Shown here: positions 7,695 through 15,033 of the stretch, piece by piece | How the letters are laid out: every line of letters starts with the position of its first letter | Position numbering within the stretch: position 1 is the first letter of the stretch | DNA from: an uncultured Eubacteriales bacterium | Lineage (GTDB): Bacteria > Bacillota > Clostridia > Oscillospirales > Oscillospiraceae | Assembly: GCA_900544975.1 (NCBI GenBank) | Contig: UQXI01000044.1 | Location: 1-17,222 of the forward strand | Direction of reading: 5' to 3' | Length of the DNA stretch: 17,222 nucleotides | The notes under the pieces: generated by a model | The model's input: the letters and a program-made list of their open reading frames with translations, nothing else | The model's database searches: none | What the model was told of the DNA's origin: nothing | Program-made: the position numbers and the translations under genes

Positions 7695-10061
7695 TTAGTC
7701 TTGGGCCGTATGGTCCACAAAGTCCACCCGGATGGTGGAGCCCCGCACCACCGAGGTCCCGGCCTCCACATCCTGGCCGGTGGCTGTGACATAACCGCTG
7801 TCCTCCGTGGCGCCCTTCACCAAAATGTAGAGTCCTGCGTTGGCCGCGGCCTGGTTGGCCTGGCCAATGGTCATGCCGGTAAAGTCCGGCACGGTCACCA
7901 TGTCGGAGGGGACTTCCTCTCCCATATACAAGATGACCTCCGAATTGCCCGGCAGCTTTGCTCCTGCCTGGGGAATCTGGCCGGTGACGGCGCTGCCACT
8001 GCCGATGAGCTCATAGGTCAGGCTCTCCTCCTGGAGGGCTTCCTTCGCCTCCTGCTCCGTCATACCGGCAAGGGCGGGCATCTCCACCTCTACGCTGCTC
8101 ATGTCCACGCCGGTATAATCCCGGGCCACATTCAGGTAGGGCAGAATATCCTCCAGAACTCCCCGGACCGTGGGGGCGGCCATGACGCCGCCGGAGATGT
8201 AATAGCCCGTCTCTGTGGAGGGGGTGTCCAGCGCCACCAAAACAATGTACTGGGGATCGTCCATGGGGGCAATGCCCACAAAGGACACGATCTTGTCATC
8301 GACTCCATTGCCTTCCTCGTCATACACGTCAATCTTTTCCGATGTACCGGTCTTACCGCCGATGGAATACCCGGCAATTTTGGCGTTTCCTGCGGTGCCC
8401 TGCTCCACCACCGAGAGGATCATATCCCGCATGATGGCGCTGGTTGACTCGCTGATGACCTGTCGGATCACGGTGGGCTCCGTCTTCTCCACCACATTGC
8501 CGTTGTCGTCCAGGATCTCGCTGACCACATAGGGCTGCATCAGATATCCGCCGTTCACCACAGCGGAAATGGCCCGGACCAACTGCACCGGCGTGACCTT
8601 AAAGGTCTGGCCAAAGGAACCGGCAATCAGGGCGGCGCCATAGCCATTGGCCGTAGGATCGGTGATGGTAGACTTAGGGAAGAACACACCGCTGGACTCG
8701 CCGGACATGCCCAGTCCGGTGGGCTCCAGCAGGCCAAACGCCTTGACATACTCGTAAAACTTCTCGCCTCCCAGCCGCAGGCCGATGTGGGCGAAGGCCA
8801 GATTGCAGGAATTTTGCAGCGCCTCAAAGGTGGTCTCCGCCCCGTGGCCGGAGTGCCGCCAGCAGTGCAGGGGGGTGTTGCCACGCTCCACGAACATCTC
8901 GGAACCGCCGCAGTAGAAGCTGTCGTTTACCGTGGTGGTCCCCTCTTCAATGGCGGCGGCCATGGTGATGGTCTTAAAGGTGGATCCGGGCTCATAGCCG
9001 TCGGAGACCACCCGGTTGCGCCACTGGGCAAGCCGTGCCGCCACCAGCGCCTCCTGATAGGCATTGACCGCCTTGTCATAGGCTTCGCTACCCTGCTGCA
9101 GGGTGGAGTAGGCGCCCTTCAGCCGGTCCAGCTCCTGCTGTACCGCCGGGTCGCCGATCTCCAGGTAGTTGTTGGGGTCATAGCCGCCCAGGGTGGCCAT
9201 GGCCAGCACTTCTCCGGTTTTCACGTTCATGATGAGGCCAAAGGCGCCGTTTTGCACGTCATATTTTTCAATGGCGGCCTGCATGTTTTTCTCCAGATAG
9301 TATTGCAGGGTGGTGTCCAACGTCAGCACCACGCTGTTGCCATTGGAAGCCTCGTAGTATTTTTCAAAGGAATAGGGCATCTCCGTCTCATAGTTGCCCT
9401 TGGTGGTGATGACCTTTCCGGCGGTTCCTTCCAGGGTGTTGTTGTAGTAGGCCTCAATGCCCTCCGCACCCACGTTGCTGGAGTTGGTAAAGCCGATGAC
9501 TTGGGCCGCCAGGCTGGAATAGGGATAGGTCCGCTTGGAATCCGGCTCCATGTGGATGCCAATGATGTCGTTTTCCACAATGAAGTCCCGGATTTTGGAG
9601 GTCACTTCGTCTGGCTGCTTGGTGGCCAGCATTTTGTAGCGCATGGTGATATCCGCCGCCTGCTCCCGGATCCAGGTCGGGTCCAGGCTCAGAATCTCCC
9701 CCAGGGTGTTGGCCACCAGGTCCAAATCCACTTTGTTGTCGTGAAGCTCCTTGGGATCCAAAAATACGTTTTCCACGCTGGTGGATACCGCCATGACATT
9801 CATGTTCCGGTCATAAATATTGCCCCGGGAGGCGGTGACGGTGGTGGTACGGGTCTGATTGTTCAGCGCTTTTTCAGAATATTCGTCGTGGCGGAAGACC
9901 ATCAGATTGGTGAGCATTCCCACCACAGGCAAAAATGCGACAATGCCGCACAGGATTAAAATCACTCCGGTGCGGCTCAGCATGCCACGGTCGGCCCGGA
10001 TGCGCTCCTGCCTCCCCTGTTTTTTTCTCTTTTCCTGCTCTGCATTGGATTTGGATTTCAT
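7695..10061 (-). CDS. Class B penicillin-binding protein with two PASTA domains (FtsI/PBP2B/SpoVD type)
   Basis: This DD-transpeptidase cross-links septal peptidoglycan and pairs with FtsW. The 788-residue product has a basic cytoplasmic tail (1-29), one membrane helix (about 30-54) and a dimerisation or pedestal domain with RGNIYDRN (79-86). The transpeptidase domain has active-site STFK at 360-363, SCN at 418-420 and KTGT at 570-573. Two C-terminal PASTA repeats follow (about 656-715 and 721-782). It is longer than PBP2B or SpoVD. One reason is a charged, helix-prone stretch at about 302-345, between DPNNY and WRNRVVSDGYEPGSTFK. The ATG at 10061 follows AGGTGG. Two PASTA repeats and operon position favour a vegetative FtsI/PBP2B role over SpoVD, which has one in Bacillus, but the assignment is not certain, so no symbol is given. 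Confidence 0.93.
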   Translation of the reverse strand: MKSKSNAEQEKRKKQGRQERIRADRGMLSRTGVILILCGIVAFLPVVGMLTNLMVFRHDEYSEKALNNQTRTTTVTASRGNIYDRNMNVMAVSTSVENVFLDPKELHDNKVDLDLVANTLGEILSLDPTWIREQAADITMRYKMLATKQPDEVTSKIRDFIVENDIIGIHMEPDSKRTYPYSSLAAQVIGFTNSSNVGAEGIEAYYNNTLEGTAGKVITTKGNYETEMPYSFEKYYEASNGNSVVLTLDTTLQYYLEKNMQAAIEKYDVQNGAFGLIMNVKTGEVLAMATLGGYDPNNYLEIGDPAVQQELDRLKGAYSTLQQGSEAYDKAVNAYQEALVAARLAQWRNRVVSDGYEPGSTFKTITMAAAIEEGTTTVNDSFYCGGSEMFVERGNTPLHCWRHSGHGAETTFEALQNSCNLAFAHIGLRLGGEKFYEYVKAFGLLEPTGLGMSGESSGVFFPKSTITDPTANGYGAALIAGSFGQTFKVTPVQLVRAISAVVNGGYLMQPYVVSEILDDNGNVVEKTEPTVIRQVISESTSAIMRDMILSVVEQGTAGNAKIAGYSIGGKTGTSEKIDVYDEEGNGVDDKIVSFVGIAPMDDPQYIVLVALDTPSTETGYYISGGVMAAPTVRGVLEDILPYLNVARDYTGVDMSSVEVEMPALAGMTEQEAKEALQEESLTYELIGSGSAVTGQIPQAGAKLPGNSEVILYMGEEVPSDMVTVPDFTGMTIGQANQAAANAGLYILVKGATEDSGYVTATGQDVEAGTSVVRGSTIRVDFVDHTAQD

Positions 10062-10104
10062 AACGCCACCTGGTACTTTCTGGATTTAGGCCTGTGACAC
10101 GGAT

Positions 10105-10130
10105 GGGCAGCGAGACATGCCTCACTGCCC
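10105..10130 (-). other. Stem-loop between the ftsL-like gene and the PBP gene
   Basis: On the minus strand GGGCAGTGAG pairs with CTCGCTGCCC over a 6-base loop, a ten-pair stem with one wobble. It sits in the 105-base gap, the longest inside the operon. No T-run follows, so it is not an obvious intrinsic terminator. It may be an mRNA processing or stabilising element. Confidence 0.6.
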
Positions 10131-10166
10131 ACCGCGTACAAACCTATGTGAAACTGTATGTCCGGC

Positions 10167-10703
10167 TCAGTGTAAATATTCCAGCAGCCCCTGGAACGTC
10201 TCCACAATGGCCTCCCAAGCCGCCCGGAGGGGGTTGGAAGCTGCCTGCGGTGCAATCACCGCAGTATCCTCTGCGGGAATTCGCAAGGTCACAGACTGCT
10301 TGGAAGTGGGCTGCTGCATGCCCAGTTCCTTGGCTCTGGCTTCAATTTTCTCCAGGTTGATGCTGCTGTCATACTCATTTTGCAGCTTTCGGTTTTCCTC
10401 CTGCAGCTCGGCCACGGTGTCCCGCATTTCTCCCACCTGGCTGGCGGACTCATAGACTTGGGCATAGCCGAAGAGCACCAGCACCAGCATCATGAGGGAG
10501 GCCGCAATGCCCAGGAGGGCGAAGGGCGACACCGTCATTTTCTGCCGGGCCACCGGCTGCTTTTTGCGCCGGGGGCGGGGCTTGGGCGCGGCCTTCGGCT
10601 CTGGGGCCTGCCGGACCGTGGATTCCTCGCCCACATAAAAAGAGGGATCGTAGGCGGCAGAGCCTTGGGTGCGGTATTCAATTTCCCGTCTGTCCTGCGC
10701 CAT
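10167..10703 (-). CDS. ftsL: FtsL-like cell division protein (septum formation initiator family)
   Basis: The 178-residue product has a long, proline- and lysine-rich cytoplasmic tail (1-58), one membrane helix at about 60-80 (FALLGIAASLMMLVLVLFGY), then a coiled-coil segment at about 84-113 (SQVGEMRDTVAELQEENRKL) and a conserved-looking NLEKIEARAKELGMQQP. This is the plan of FtsL/DivIC proteins, which scaffold FtsQ and the FtsW-PBP pair at the septum. A C-terminal extension of some 45 residues follows, longer than in classic FtsL. The gene lies between rsmH and the PBP, the standard ftsL slot. The start is placed at ATG 10703, where GAGAGG precedes it by 8 bases; an in-frame TTG at 10733 would overlap rsmH. 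Sequence conservation in this family is low, so the name rests on architecture and place. Confidence 0.85.
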   Translation of the reverse strand: MAQDRREIEYRTQGSAAYDPSFYVGEESTVRQAPEPKAAPKPRPRRKKQPVARQKMTVSPFALLGIAASLMMLVLVLFGYAQVYESASQVGEMRDTVAELQEENRKLQNEYDSSINLEKIEARAKELGMQQPTSKQSVTLRIPAEDTAVIAPQAASNPLRAAWEAIVETFQGLLEYLH

Positions 10704-10729
10704 ATTGCGGCCCTCTCTTTCCATCAAAT

Positions 10730-11662
10730 TCAAAGCTTTTCACAAACCCGAAGCTTGGCGCTGCGGGCTCTGGGATTTTCCTCCAGCTCCTCCTGCCCGG
10801 CAACCACAGGCTTGCGGGTGAGGAGCTTCACCTGGGGGGTTCTCCCACACACGCAAACGGGGAACTCCGGCGGGCAGGTGCAGCCTTTGGCCGCCTCCTG
10901 CATGGCGTTTTTCACAATCCGGTCCTCCAGAGAGTGAAAGGTGATGACCGCCAGGCGGCCTCCCGGAGCCAAGCGGGAGATTGCGTCCCCCATGACCCGC
11001 TCCACTGCCGTGAGCTCATCGTTCACCGCAATGCGGATGGCCTGAAAACTGCGCTTGGCCGGATGCTGCTTCTCCCGCAGGGCCTGGGGGGGCATGGCTG
11101 AGCGGATGACGTCCACCAGCTCCAAGGTGGTGGCGATGGGCGCTACGGCACGGCGGCGGTCGATGGCTGCGGCAATCTGGGGGGCATAGCGCTCCTCCCC
11201 ATAGGAGTAGAGAATCCGGCGCAGCTCCTCCCGGGGCCAGGCGTTCACCACTTCATAGGCGGTCAGCCCGGCGCTGCGATCCATGCGCATGTCCAATGGG
11301 GCATCTTCCATGTAGGAAAAGCCCCGCTGACCGTCATCCAACTGGGGGGAGGACACGCCCAGATCCAGCAAGATGCCGTCTACGGCTGAAATATTCAGCT
11401 CTTGCAAAATGCGATCTAAATCCTGAAAATTGGCGTGCACCAAAGTCACGCGGTCTATGTATGGCGCCAGCCGCTCCCCGGCGGCGCGAAGTGCAATCTC
11501 ATCCCGGTCCACTCCAATGAGACGCCCCGTGGTGAGACATTGGGCAATTCGGCTGGAATGGCCTGCGCCTCCCAAGGTGCCGTCCAGATAGATCCCATCG
11601 GGCCGAATACGAAGGGCCTCCAGGCACTGGGCCAGGAGCACGGATTTGTGTTGAAATTCCAT
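10730..11662 (-). CDS. rsmH: 16S rRNA (cytosine(1402)-N4)-methyltransferase RsmH (MraW)
   Basis: RsmH uses S-adenosylmethionine to methylate N4 of C1402 in the 16S rRNA decoding centre. The 310-residue protein has the family start (HKSVLLAQCLEAL), the SAM-binding motif YLDGTLGGAGHS (about 25-36), GVDRDEIAL, LLDLGVSSPQLDDGQRGFSY, the helical insertion with KRSFQAIRIAVNDEL, and LAVITFHSLEDRIVK near the C-terminus. A CxC/CxCG cluster (GCTCPPEFPVCVCG) follows, a common feature of Firmicutes members. The start ATG overlaps the mraZ stop by one base (TAATG), indicating coupled translation. Confidence 0.97.
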   Translation of the reverse strand: MEFQHKSVLLAQCLEALRIRPDGIYLDGTLGGAGHSSRIAQCLTTGRLIGVDRDEIALRAAGERLAPYIDRVTLVHANFQDLDRILQELNISAVDGILLDLGVSSPQLDDGQRGFSYMEDAPLDMRMDRSAGLTAYEVVNAWPREELRRILYSYGEERYAPQIAAAIDRRRAVAPIATTLELVDVIRSAMPPQALREKQHPAKRSFQAIRIAVNDELTAVERVMGDAISRLAPGGRLAVITFHSLEDRIVKNAMQEAAKGCTCPPEFPVCVCGRTPQVKLLTRKPVVAGQEELEENPRARSAKLRVCEKL

Positions 11663-12090
11663 TACAATCCAATGGCCTCCAGAGACGCGAGCAGATTTTC
11701 CGGGGTCAGCATGGCCTGCTCAAATTCGGCATAGGTGTCGGCATCCCAGATCTCCGCCTGGCCTGCCCGGCCCACAATCACAACCTCCCGGTCAATGCCG
11801 GCGTATTGGTAGAGGTTGGAGGAGACGAGAAAGCGGAACTGCTTGTCCGGGCTGCACTCCACCGCATTGGAAAACAGGAAGCTGGTGGTGCCGGACTTCT
11901 GAGACAGGGGCAGCGCGTCATACCGGGCGCAGAGACTTTCCCACCCGGCTTGGGTATATACTGTGAGGCAGCGGCGGCCGCCATTGGTGCCGATGGTGAC
12001 AAAAAACGTCTCCCCCAGCTCACCACGCAGCTTGGCGGGAACAAACAATCTGCCTTTCTCGTCCACCTTTGCTGTGTACTTGCCGATCAT
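11662..12090 (-). CDS. mraZ: Transcriptional regulator MraZ
   Basis: MraZ is a DNA-binding protein of the AbrB/SpoVT fold that oligomerises and controls the dcw operon it heads. The 142-residue product starts MIGKYTAKVDEKGRLFVPAKLR. It holds two tandem MraZ domains, each with a DxxxR-like core: DEKGR near residue 13 and IDREVVIVGR near residue 100. The ATG at 12090 is chosen because GAGGTGA lies just upstream with good spacing; a GTG at 12099 falls inside that ribosome binding site. It is the first gene of the operon; candidate MraZ boxes and a sigma-A-type promoter lie in the 90 bases upstream, consistent with autoregulation. Confidence 0.96.
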   Translation of the reverse strand: MIGKYTAKVDEKGRLFVPAKLRGELGETFFVTIGTNGGRRCLTVYTQAGWESLCARYDALPLSQKSGTTSFLFSNAVECSPDKQFRFLVSSNLYQYAGIDREVVIVGRAGQAEIWDADTYAEFEQAMLTPENLLASLEAIGL

Positions 12091-12103
12091 TGTTCTCACC
12101 TCG

Positions 12104-12139
12104 CTCCATTTTACTCCACATTTTTACCCCAACGCTCCA
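12104..12139 (-). promoter_or_regulatory. Candidate MraZ operator boxes
   Basis: On the minus strand TGGAG occurs at 12135-12139, 12114-12118 and 12104-12108, with TGGGG at 12127-12131. The two TGGAG boxes nearest mraZ are exactly 10 bases apart, and the first is 21 bases from the second, so they fall on the same helix face. MraZ is known in other bacteria to bind tandem TGGGN-type repeats with roughly 10-base periodicity just before its own gene. The assignment is by pattern and position. Confidence 0.6.
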
Positions 12140-12148
12140 CGTATTTGT

Positions 12149-12177
12149 AGTATAACCCCGGGCCAGGAAAAAATCAA
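12149..12177 (-). promoter_or_regulatory. Probable sigma-A promoter of the mraZ (dcw) operon
   Basis: On the minus strand TTGATT (12177-12172) and TATACT (12154-12149) are separated by 17 bases. Transcription would start near 12142, giving a 5' leader of about 50 bases that contains the MraZ-like boxes. Confidence 0.7.
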
Positions 12178-12248
12178 TCTCTTTTTCCAATAACCTGATA
12201 GAAAATTTTGTGGTTTTTCCGGTCATTTCCTACAAACTCCCGAACTTT

Positions 12249-12262
12249 TAAACGTATGTTCG
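12249..12262 (-). promoter_or_regulatory. Candidate LexA (SOS) box
   Basis: The minus strand reads CGAACATACGTTTA. This agrees with 13 of 14 positions of the Gram-positive LexA consensus CGAACRNRYGTTYG; only the final base differs. It lies about 70 bases upstream of the mraZ promoter's -35 element. A weak promoter-like pair (ATGACA, 18 bases, TTTAAA) would place the box between -35 and -10. The match is suggestive, not proof. Confidence 0.4.
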
Positions 12263-12384
12263 TGGCATTTTGTCATTTTTCAACCACCTGGAAATTCCTT
12301 CCGTCATGCTGCCATTGCGCCACTCCACCACAGCTCCACAGGGGACAATTTCGGCTTCTGTTACCGGCCGACCGAGATCCGCGC

Positions 12385-12410
12385 AGGGTGCGTCCAGGAG
12401 GCCGCACCCT
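12385..12410. other. Hairpin in the clpC-mraZ intergenic region
   Basis: AGGGTGCG (12385-12392) is perfectly complementary to CGCACCCT (12403-12410) over a 10-base loop. No T-run follows on either strand, so it does not look like an intrinsic terminator. Confidence 0.6.
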
Positions 12411-12435
12411 ACGTTTGTCTTCCCATCCCATCTGG

Positions 12436-12472
12436 CAGGCGAAGGATCCGCACCGTGCAGATTCCTCGCCTG
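12436..12472. other. Long imperfect hairpin in the clpC-mraZ intergenic region
   Basis: Two 17-base arms (12436-12452 and 12456-12472) pair with few mismatches over a 3-base loop. The outer CAGGCGA/TCGCCTG pairing is perfect. On the minus strand part of the upstream arm could instead pair with an earlier TTCCTG segment (TTCCTG...CAGG...AGGAA), an alternative fold that excludes the long hairpin. Confidence 0.6.
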
Positions 12473-12520
12473 CGGCTCAGGAAGAGATCCGATTGGGACC
12501 CCCCCATGGTCCATGCCCGT

Positions 12521-14872
12521 TTACCGGCGCTCCTGGGAAAATTCTGGTTGATTTTTAGTGAAATCCCACTGAATTTTCACGATTCGATTTCCCGGTGGGT
12601 TCAGCAGCAGGTATTGGGACAGGGGATTTTCAATTTGGTTCTGCAAATTATGCCGAATCTGGCGGGCGCCGGAGCTGCCGCACAGGCCGGCCAGCATCCC
12701 GGCCAGTTCCGGTGCAAACTGCAGGTGCAGCCCGTTTTTCTCCGCCCTGGCCTGCAACTGGGCCAGCTGGCCGCTGGCAATCTGCTCCAGAGACGCCCGG
12801 TTCAACGCATGGAAGACCACCACCTTGTCAATGCGGCCCAGGAACTCCGGGGTAAAGTGATCCCGCAAGCAGTCCTGGACCCGGTCGTCCCGGGAGCCGG
12901 GCAGGAAGCCCAGGCCCTCCCCCTCCCGTTTGCCACCGCCCAGGTTGGAGGTCATCACCACCAGAGTGTTTTTAAAGCTCACCTGCCGTCCCAGGCTGTC
13001 GGTGAGAATGCCATCCTCCATCACCTGCAGGAGGATGCCCGTCACATCCGGGTGGGCCTTCTCCAGTTCGTCCAGCAGAATCAGGCTGTAGGGCCGCCGC
13101 CGGACCTTTTCGGTCAGAACGCCTCCCTCTTCATGGCCCACATAGCCGGGAGGCGCGCCGATGAGGCGGGCAACGGATTGCTTTTCCATATATTCCGTCA
13201 TATCCAGCCGGATCATGGCCTCCTGGCTGCCGTAAAGCTCCTGAGCCAGGGCGCGGCAAAGCTCCGTCTTTCCCACGCCGGTGGGCCCGGTGAAGAGCAT
13301 GCAGGCAATGGGCCGGTTGTGATCCGCCAGGCCGCTACGGCCCCGGCGGACTGCGGCGGCGGCGGCTTCCACGGCTTCGCTCTGGCCAATGACCCGGCAG
13401 GCCAGGGCGTCGGCCAGTCCCAGGAGCTTCTGCCGCTCCTCCATGGCCAGATTTCCCACGGGAATTCCGGTCCGGGCAGAGACGGCCCCGGCAATGTCCG
13501 CCGCCGTCACCGTGCGTCCTCGCTTCTCGCCGCCCCGGCTGAGCATCCAGTGCATCCGATCCCGCAGCTCTGCGGCCTTCTCAAATCGGCTGTCCCGGAC
13601 AGCGTCGCTGAGCTCCAGCTCCAAAGACTCCTTCTCCTGCTCGTAAGTGCCTTTGGCCGCCCGCATTTCCTCCAGATGGGCCCTGGCGGCTCCCTCATCC
13701 AGCAGGTCAATGGCCTTGTCCGGCAGGAACAGCTCCGGCAGATACCGGCGGGACATCTCTACCGCCGCTTCCAGGGCGTCGTCGGTGATTTTCATATGGT
13801 GATGCCGCTCCAGGCCGCCTCGGATCCCCCGCAAAATGGCCAGGGCCTCCTCTTGGCTGGGCTCTTCCACCAGAACCGGCCGGAATCGCCGTTCCAGGGC
13901 CGGATCCTTTTCAATATATTTCCGGTACTCCGCCAGGGTGGTCGCCCCCAGCATTTGCAGCTCTCCCCGGCCCAAGGCCGGTTTTAAAATGTTGGCTGCG
14001 TCAATGGCGCCTTCGGCCGCTCCGGCTCCCACGATGGTGTGCATCTCATCCACAAACAGGATGATGTTGCCCGCCCGGCGAATCTCCTGGAGCAGGTCCC
14101 GCACCCGTTCCTCAAACTCTCCCCGGTACTTGGTCCCCGCCACCAGGCTGGCCATGTTGAGGCTCAGGAGTCGCTTGTCCCGGAGCTGTACCGGCACCCG
14201 GCCCGCCACCATCCGCTGGGCCAGGGCCTCCGCGATGGCCGTCTTGCCCACGCCGGGCTCGCCGATGAGGGCGGGATTGTTTTTGTTTTTCCGGCTCAAA
14301 ATGCCGATGACGGCCTCCAGCTCCCGTTCTCTGCCAATGATGGGTTCCATGGATGATGCCTTTTCCAGCAGGTCCTCGCTGAATTGTTCCAGAAGTTTCG
14401 TGGTCTCCACCTTCCCTTTCCGCTTTTCCTCCCGATGCCGGTTCACCCGGTCAATGGTTTGGGTAAACACCCCATCCACGCAGACGCCGGACAGCTCCAT
14501 CAGCTGTCGCCCGGAGGCCTCCTGCTGCCGGGCCAGAGCCAGCAGCACATGCTCCGGCCGGATGCGGCGGCTACCCACATGGCGCGCCTCTCCCGCCGCC
14601 TGGCGCAGAATTTTCCGGGCTCGGGGCGTCAGCCCCTGAGGCAGCCGCAAGCCCGGAGCGCCCCTGCCCCACAGGGCGGCGGTCATCAGCCGTAGATTTT
14701 CCGCCTGAAGGCCTGCGCTCCGCAAAATCCGGCCGGCCAGGGTGTCCGTCTGGGTCAGGAGGCCCAAAAGCAGGTGCTCACTGCCCACATAACTGTGACC
14801 CAGCGCCCTGGCCTCCGCCGCCGCGCAGACCAACAGCTGCCGGGTTTTTCGCTCATAGGTAACTGCTGCCAA
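12521..14872 (-). CDS. clpC: ClpC-family AAA+ protein unfoldase (ATP-dependent Clp protease ATP-binding subunit)
   Basis: ClpC unfolds damaged or tagged proteins and feeds them to ClpP. The 783-residue product has two N-terminal Clp repeats (about 5-75 and 80-147), AAA+ domain 1 with Walker A GEPGVGKT (about 204-211) and Walker B ILFVDE, and a UVR-type middle segment (RDSRFEKAAELRDRM, about 426-440). AAA+ domain 2 has Walker A GPTGVGKT (about 529-536) and Walker B LILLDE, with a sensor-2-like GARQIR. An LGF tripeptide near 655 occupies the place of the ClpP-binding loop. A TTG start at 14872 is preferred: GAGGTGA precedes it with ideal spacing, whereas the in-frame GTG at 14881 lies within that site. 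No ctsR, mcsA or mcsB is adjacent, so it is not in the classic clpC operon. ClpE/ClpB are less likely, as there is no zinc finger or long ClpB coiled coil. Confidence 0.93.
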   Translation of the reverse strand: MAAVTYERKTRQLLVCAAAEARALGHSYVGSEHLLLGLLTQTDTLAGRILRSAGLQAENLRLMTAALWGRGAPGLRLPQGLTPRARKILRQAAGEARHVGSRRIRPEHVLLALARQQEASGRQLMELSGVCVDGVFTQTIDRVNRHREEKRKGKVETTKLLEQFSEDLLEKASSMEPIIGRERELEAVIGILSRKNKNNPALIGEPGVGKTAIAEALAQRMVAGRVPVQLRDKRLLSLNMASLVAGTKYRGEFEERVRDLLQEIRRAGNIILFVDEMHTIVGAGAAEGAIDAANILKPALGRGELQMLGATTLAEYRKYIEKDPALERRFRPVLVEEPSQEEALAILRGIRGGLERHHHMKITDDALEAAVEMSRRYLPELFLPDKAIDLLDEGAARAHLEEMRAAKGTYEQEKESLELELSDAVRDSRFEKAAELRDRMHWMLSRGGEKRGRTVTAADIAGAVSARTGIPVGNLAMEERQKLLGLADALACRVIGQSEAVEAAAAAVRRGRSGLADHNRPIACMLFTGPTGVGKTELCRALAQELYGSQEAMIRLDMTEYMEKQSVARLIGAPPGYVGHEEGGVLTEKVRRRPYSLILLDELEKAHPDVTGILLQVMEDGILTDSLGRQVSFKNTLVVMTSNLGGGKREGEGLGFLPGSRDDRVQDCLRDHFTPEFLGRIDKVVVFHALNRASLEQIASGQLAQLQARAEKNGLHLQFAPELAGMLAGLCGSSGARQIRHNLQNQIENPLSQYLLLNPPGNRIVKIQWDFTKNQPEFSQERR

Positions 14873-14966
14873 ATTTTTCACCTCACCCAGTGGATTCTAT
14901 CCAGGGTGTTTCCGGAATATACTGGCCTGCGTTTCCATCTTTTTTCTTATGTTACGGAAATTTCAT

Positions 14967-14994
14967 TTGCATTTCGTGAAAAACATGTTAGAAT
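14967..14994 (+). promoter_or_regulatory. Probable promoter of the ferredoxin gene
   Basis: TTGCAT (14967-14972) and TAGAAT (14989-14994) are 16 bases apart, pointing to the ferredoxin. Transcription would start near 15001. The divergent clpC promoter must lie in the same 186-base gap, but I cannot pick it out with confidence. Confidence 0.5.
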
Positions 14995-15009
14995 AGCCTT
15001 GCATCCACC

Positions 15010-15033
15010 TATGTACGCCTCCGGCTGTACATA
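15010..15033 (+). other. Hairpin in the ferredoxin 5' leader
   Basis: TATGTAC pairs with GTACATA, enclosing GCC/GGC with a TCC loop. It would sit about 10 bases from the predicted mRNA 5' end and clear of the ribosome binding site at 15046-15050, as expected for an mRNA-stabilising 5' stem. Confidence 0.5.

Larger units (their letters stand above)
12178..12520. other. Non-coding, structured intergenic region between clpC and the mraZ promoter
   Basis: No convincing gene is found in these 343 bases. The clpC-proximal half is GC-rich and carries hairpins at 12385-12410 and 12436-12472, plus a small GGACC/GGTCC stem at 12496-12512. The mraZ-proximal part (12178-12300) is AT-rich and holds a candidate LexA box. 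I tried to match it to tmRNA, RNase P RNA, SRP RNA, 6S RNA, T-box leaders and common riboswitches by their conserved motifs and found no match. A minus-strand open frame at 12248-12514 lacks a ribosome binding site. No T-tailed terminator for clpC is visible. Confidence 0.55.

Noticed and set aside
12300..12345. tRNA-like stretch GTGGAGTGGCGCAATGGCAGC on part of the minus strand
   Set aside because: It resembles a D-arm region, but no matching acceptor, anticodon or T arm can be built around it.
12248..12514. An 88-codon minus-strand frame between clpC and mraZ
   Set aside because: There is no ribosome binding site before its ATG, no recognisable domain, and the DNA is dominated by hairpins.
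12455..13987. A 510-codon plus-strand frame opposite clpC
   Set aside because: It mirrors the clpC reading frame on the other strand, has no recognisable domain and no ribosome binding site.
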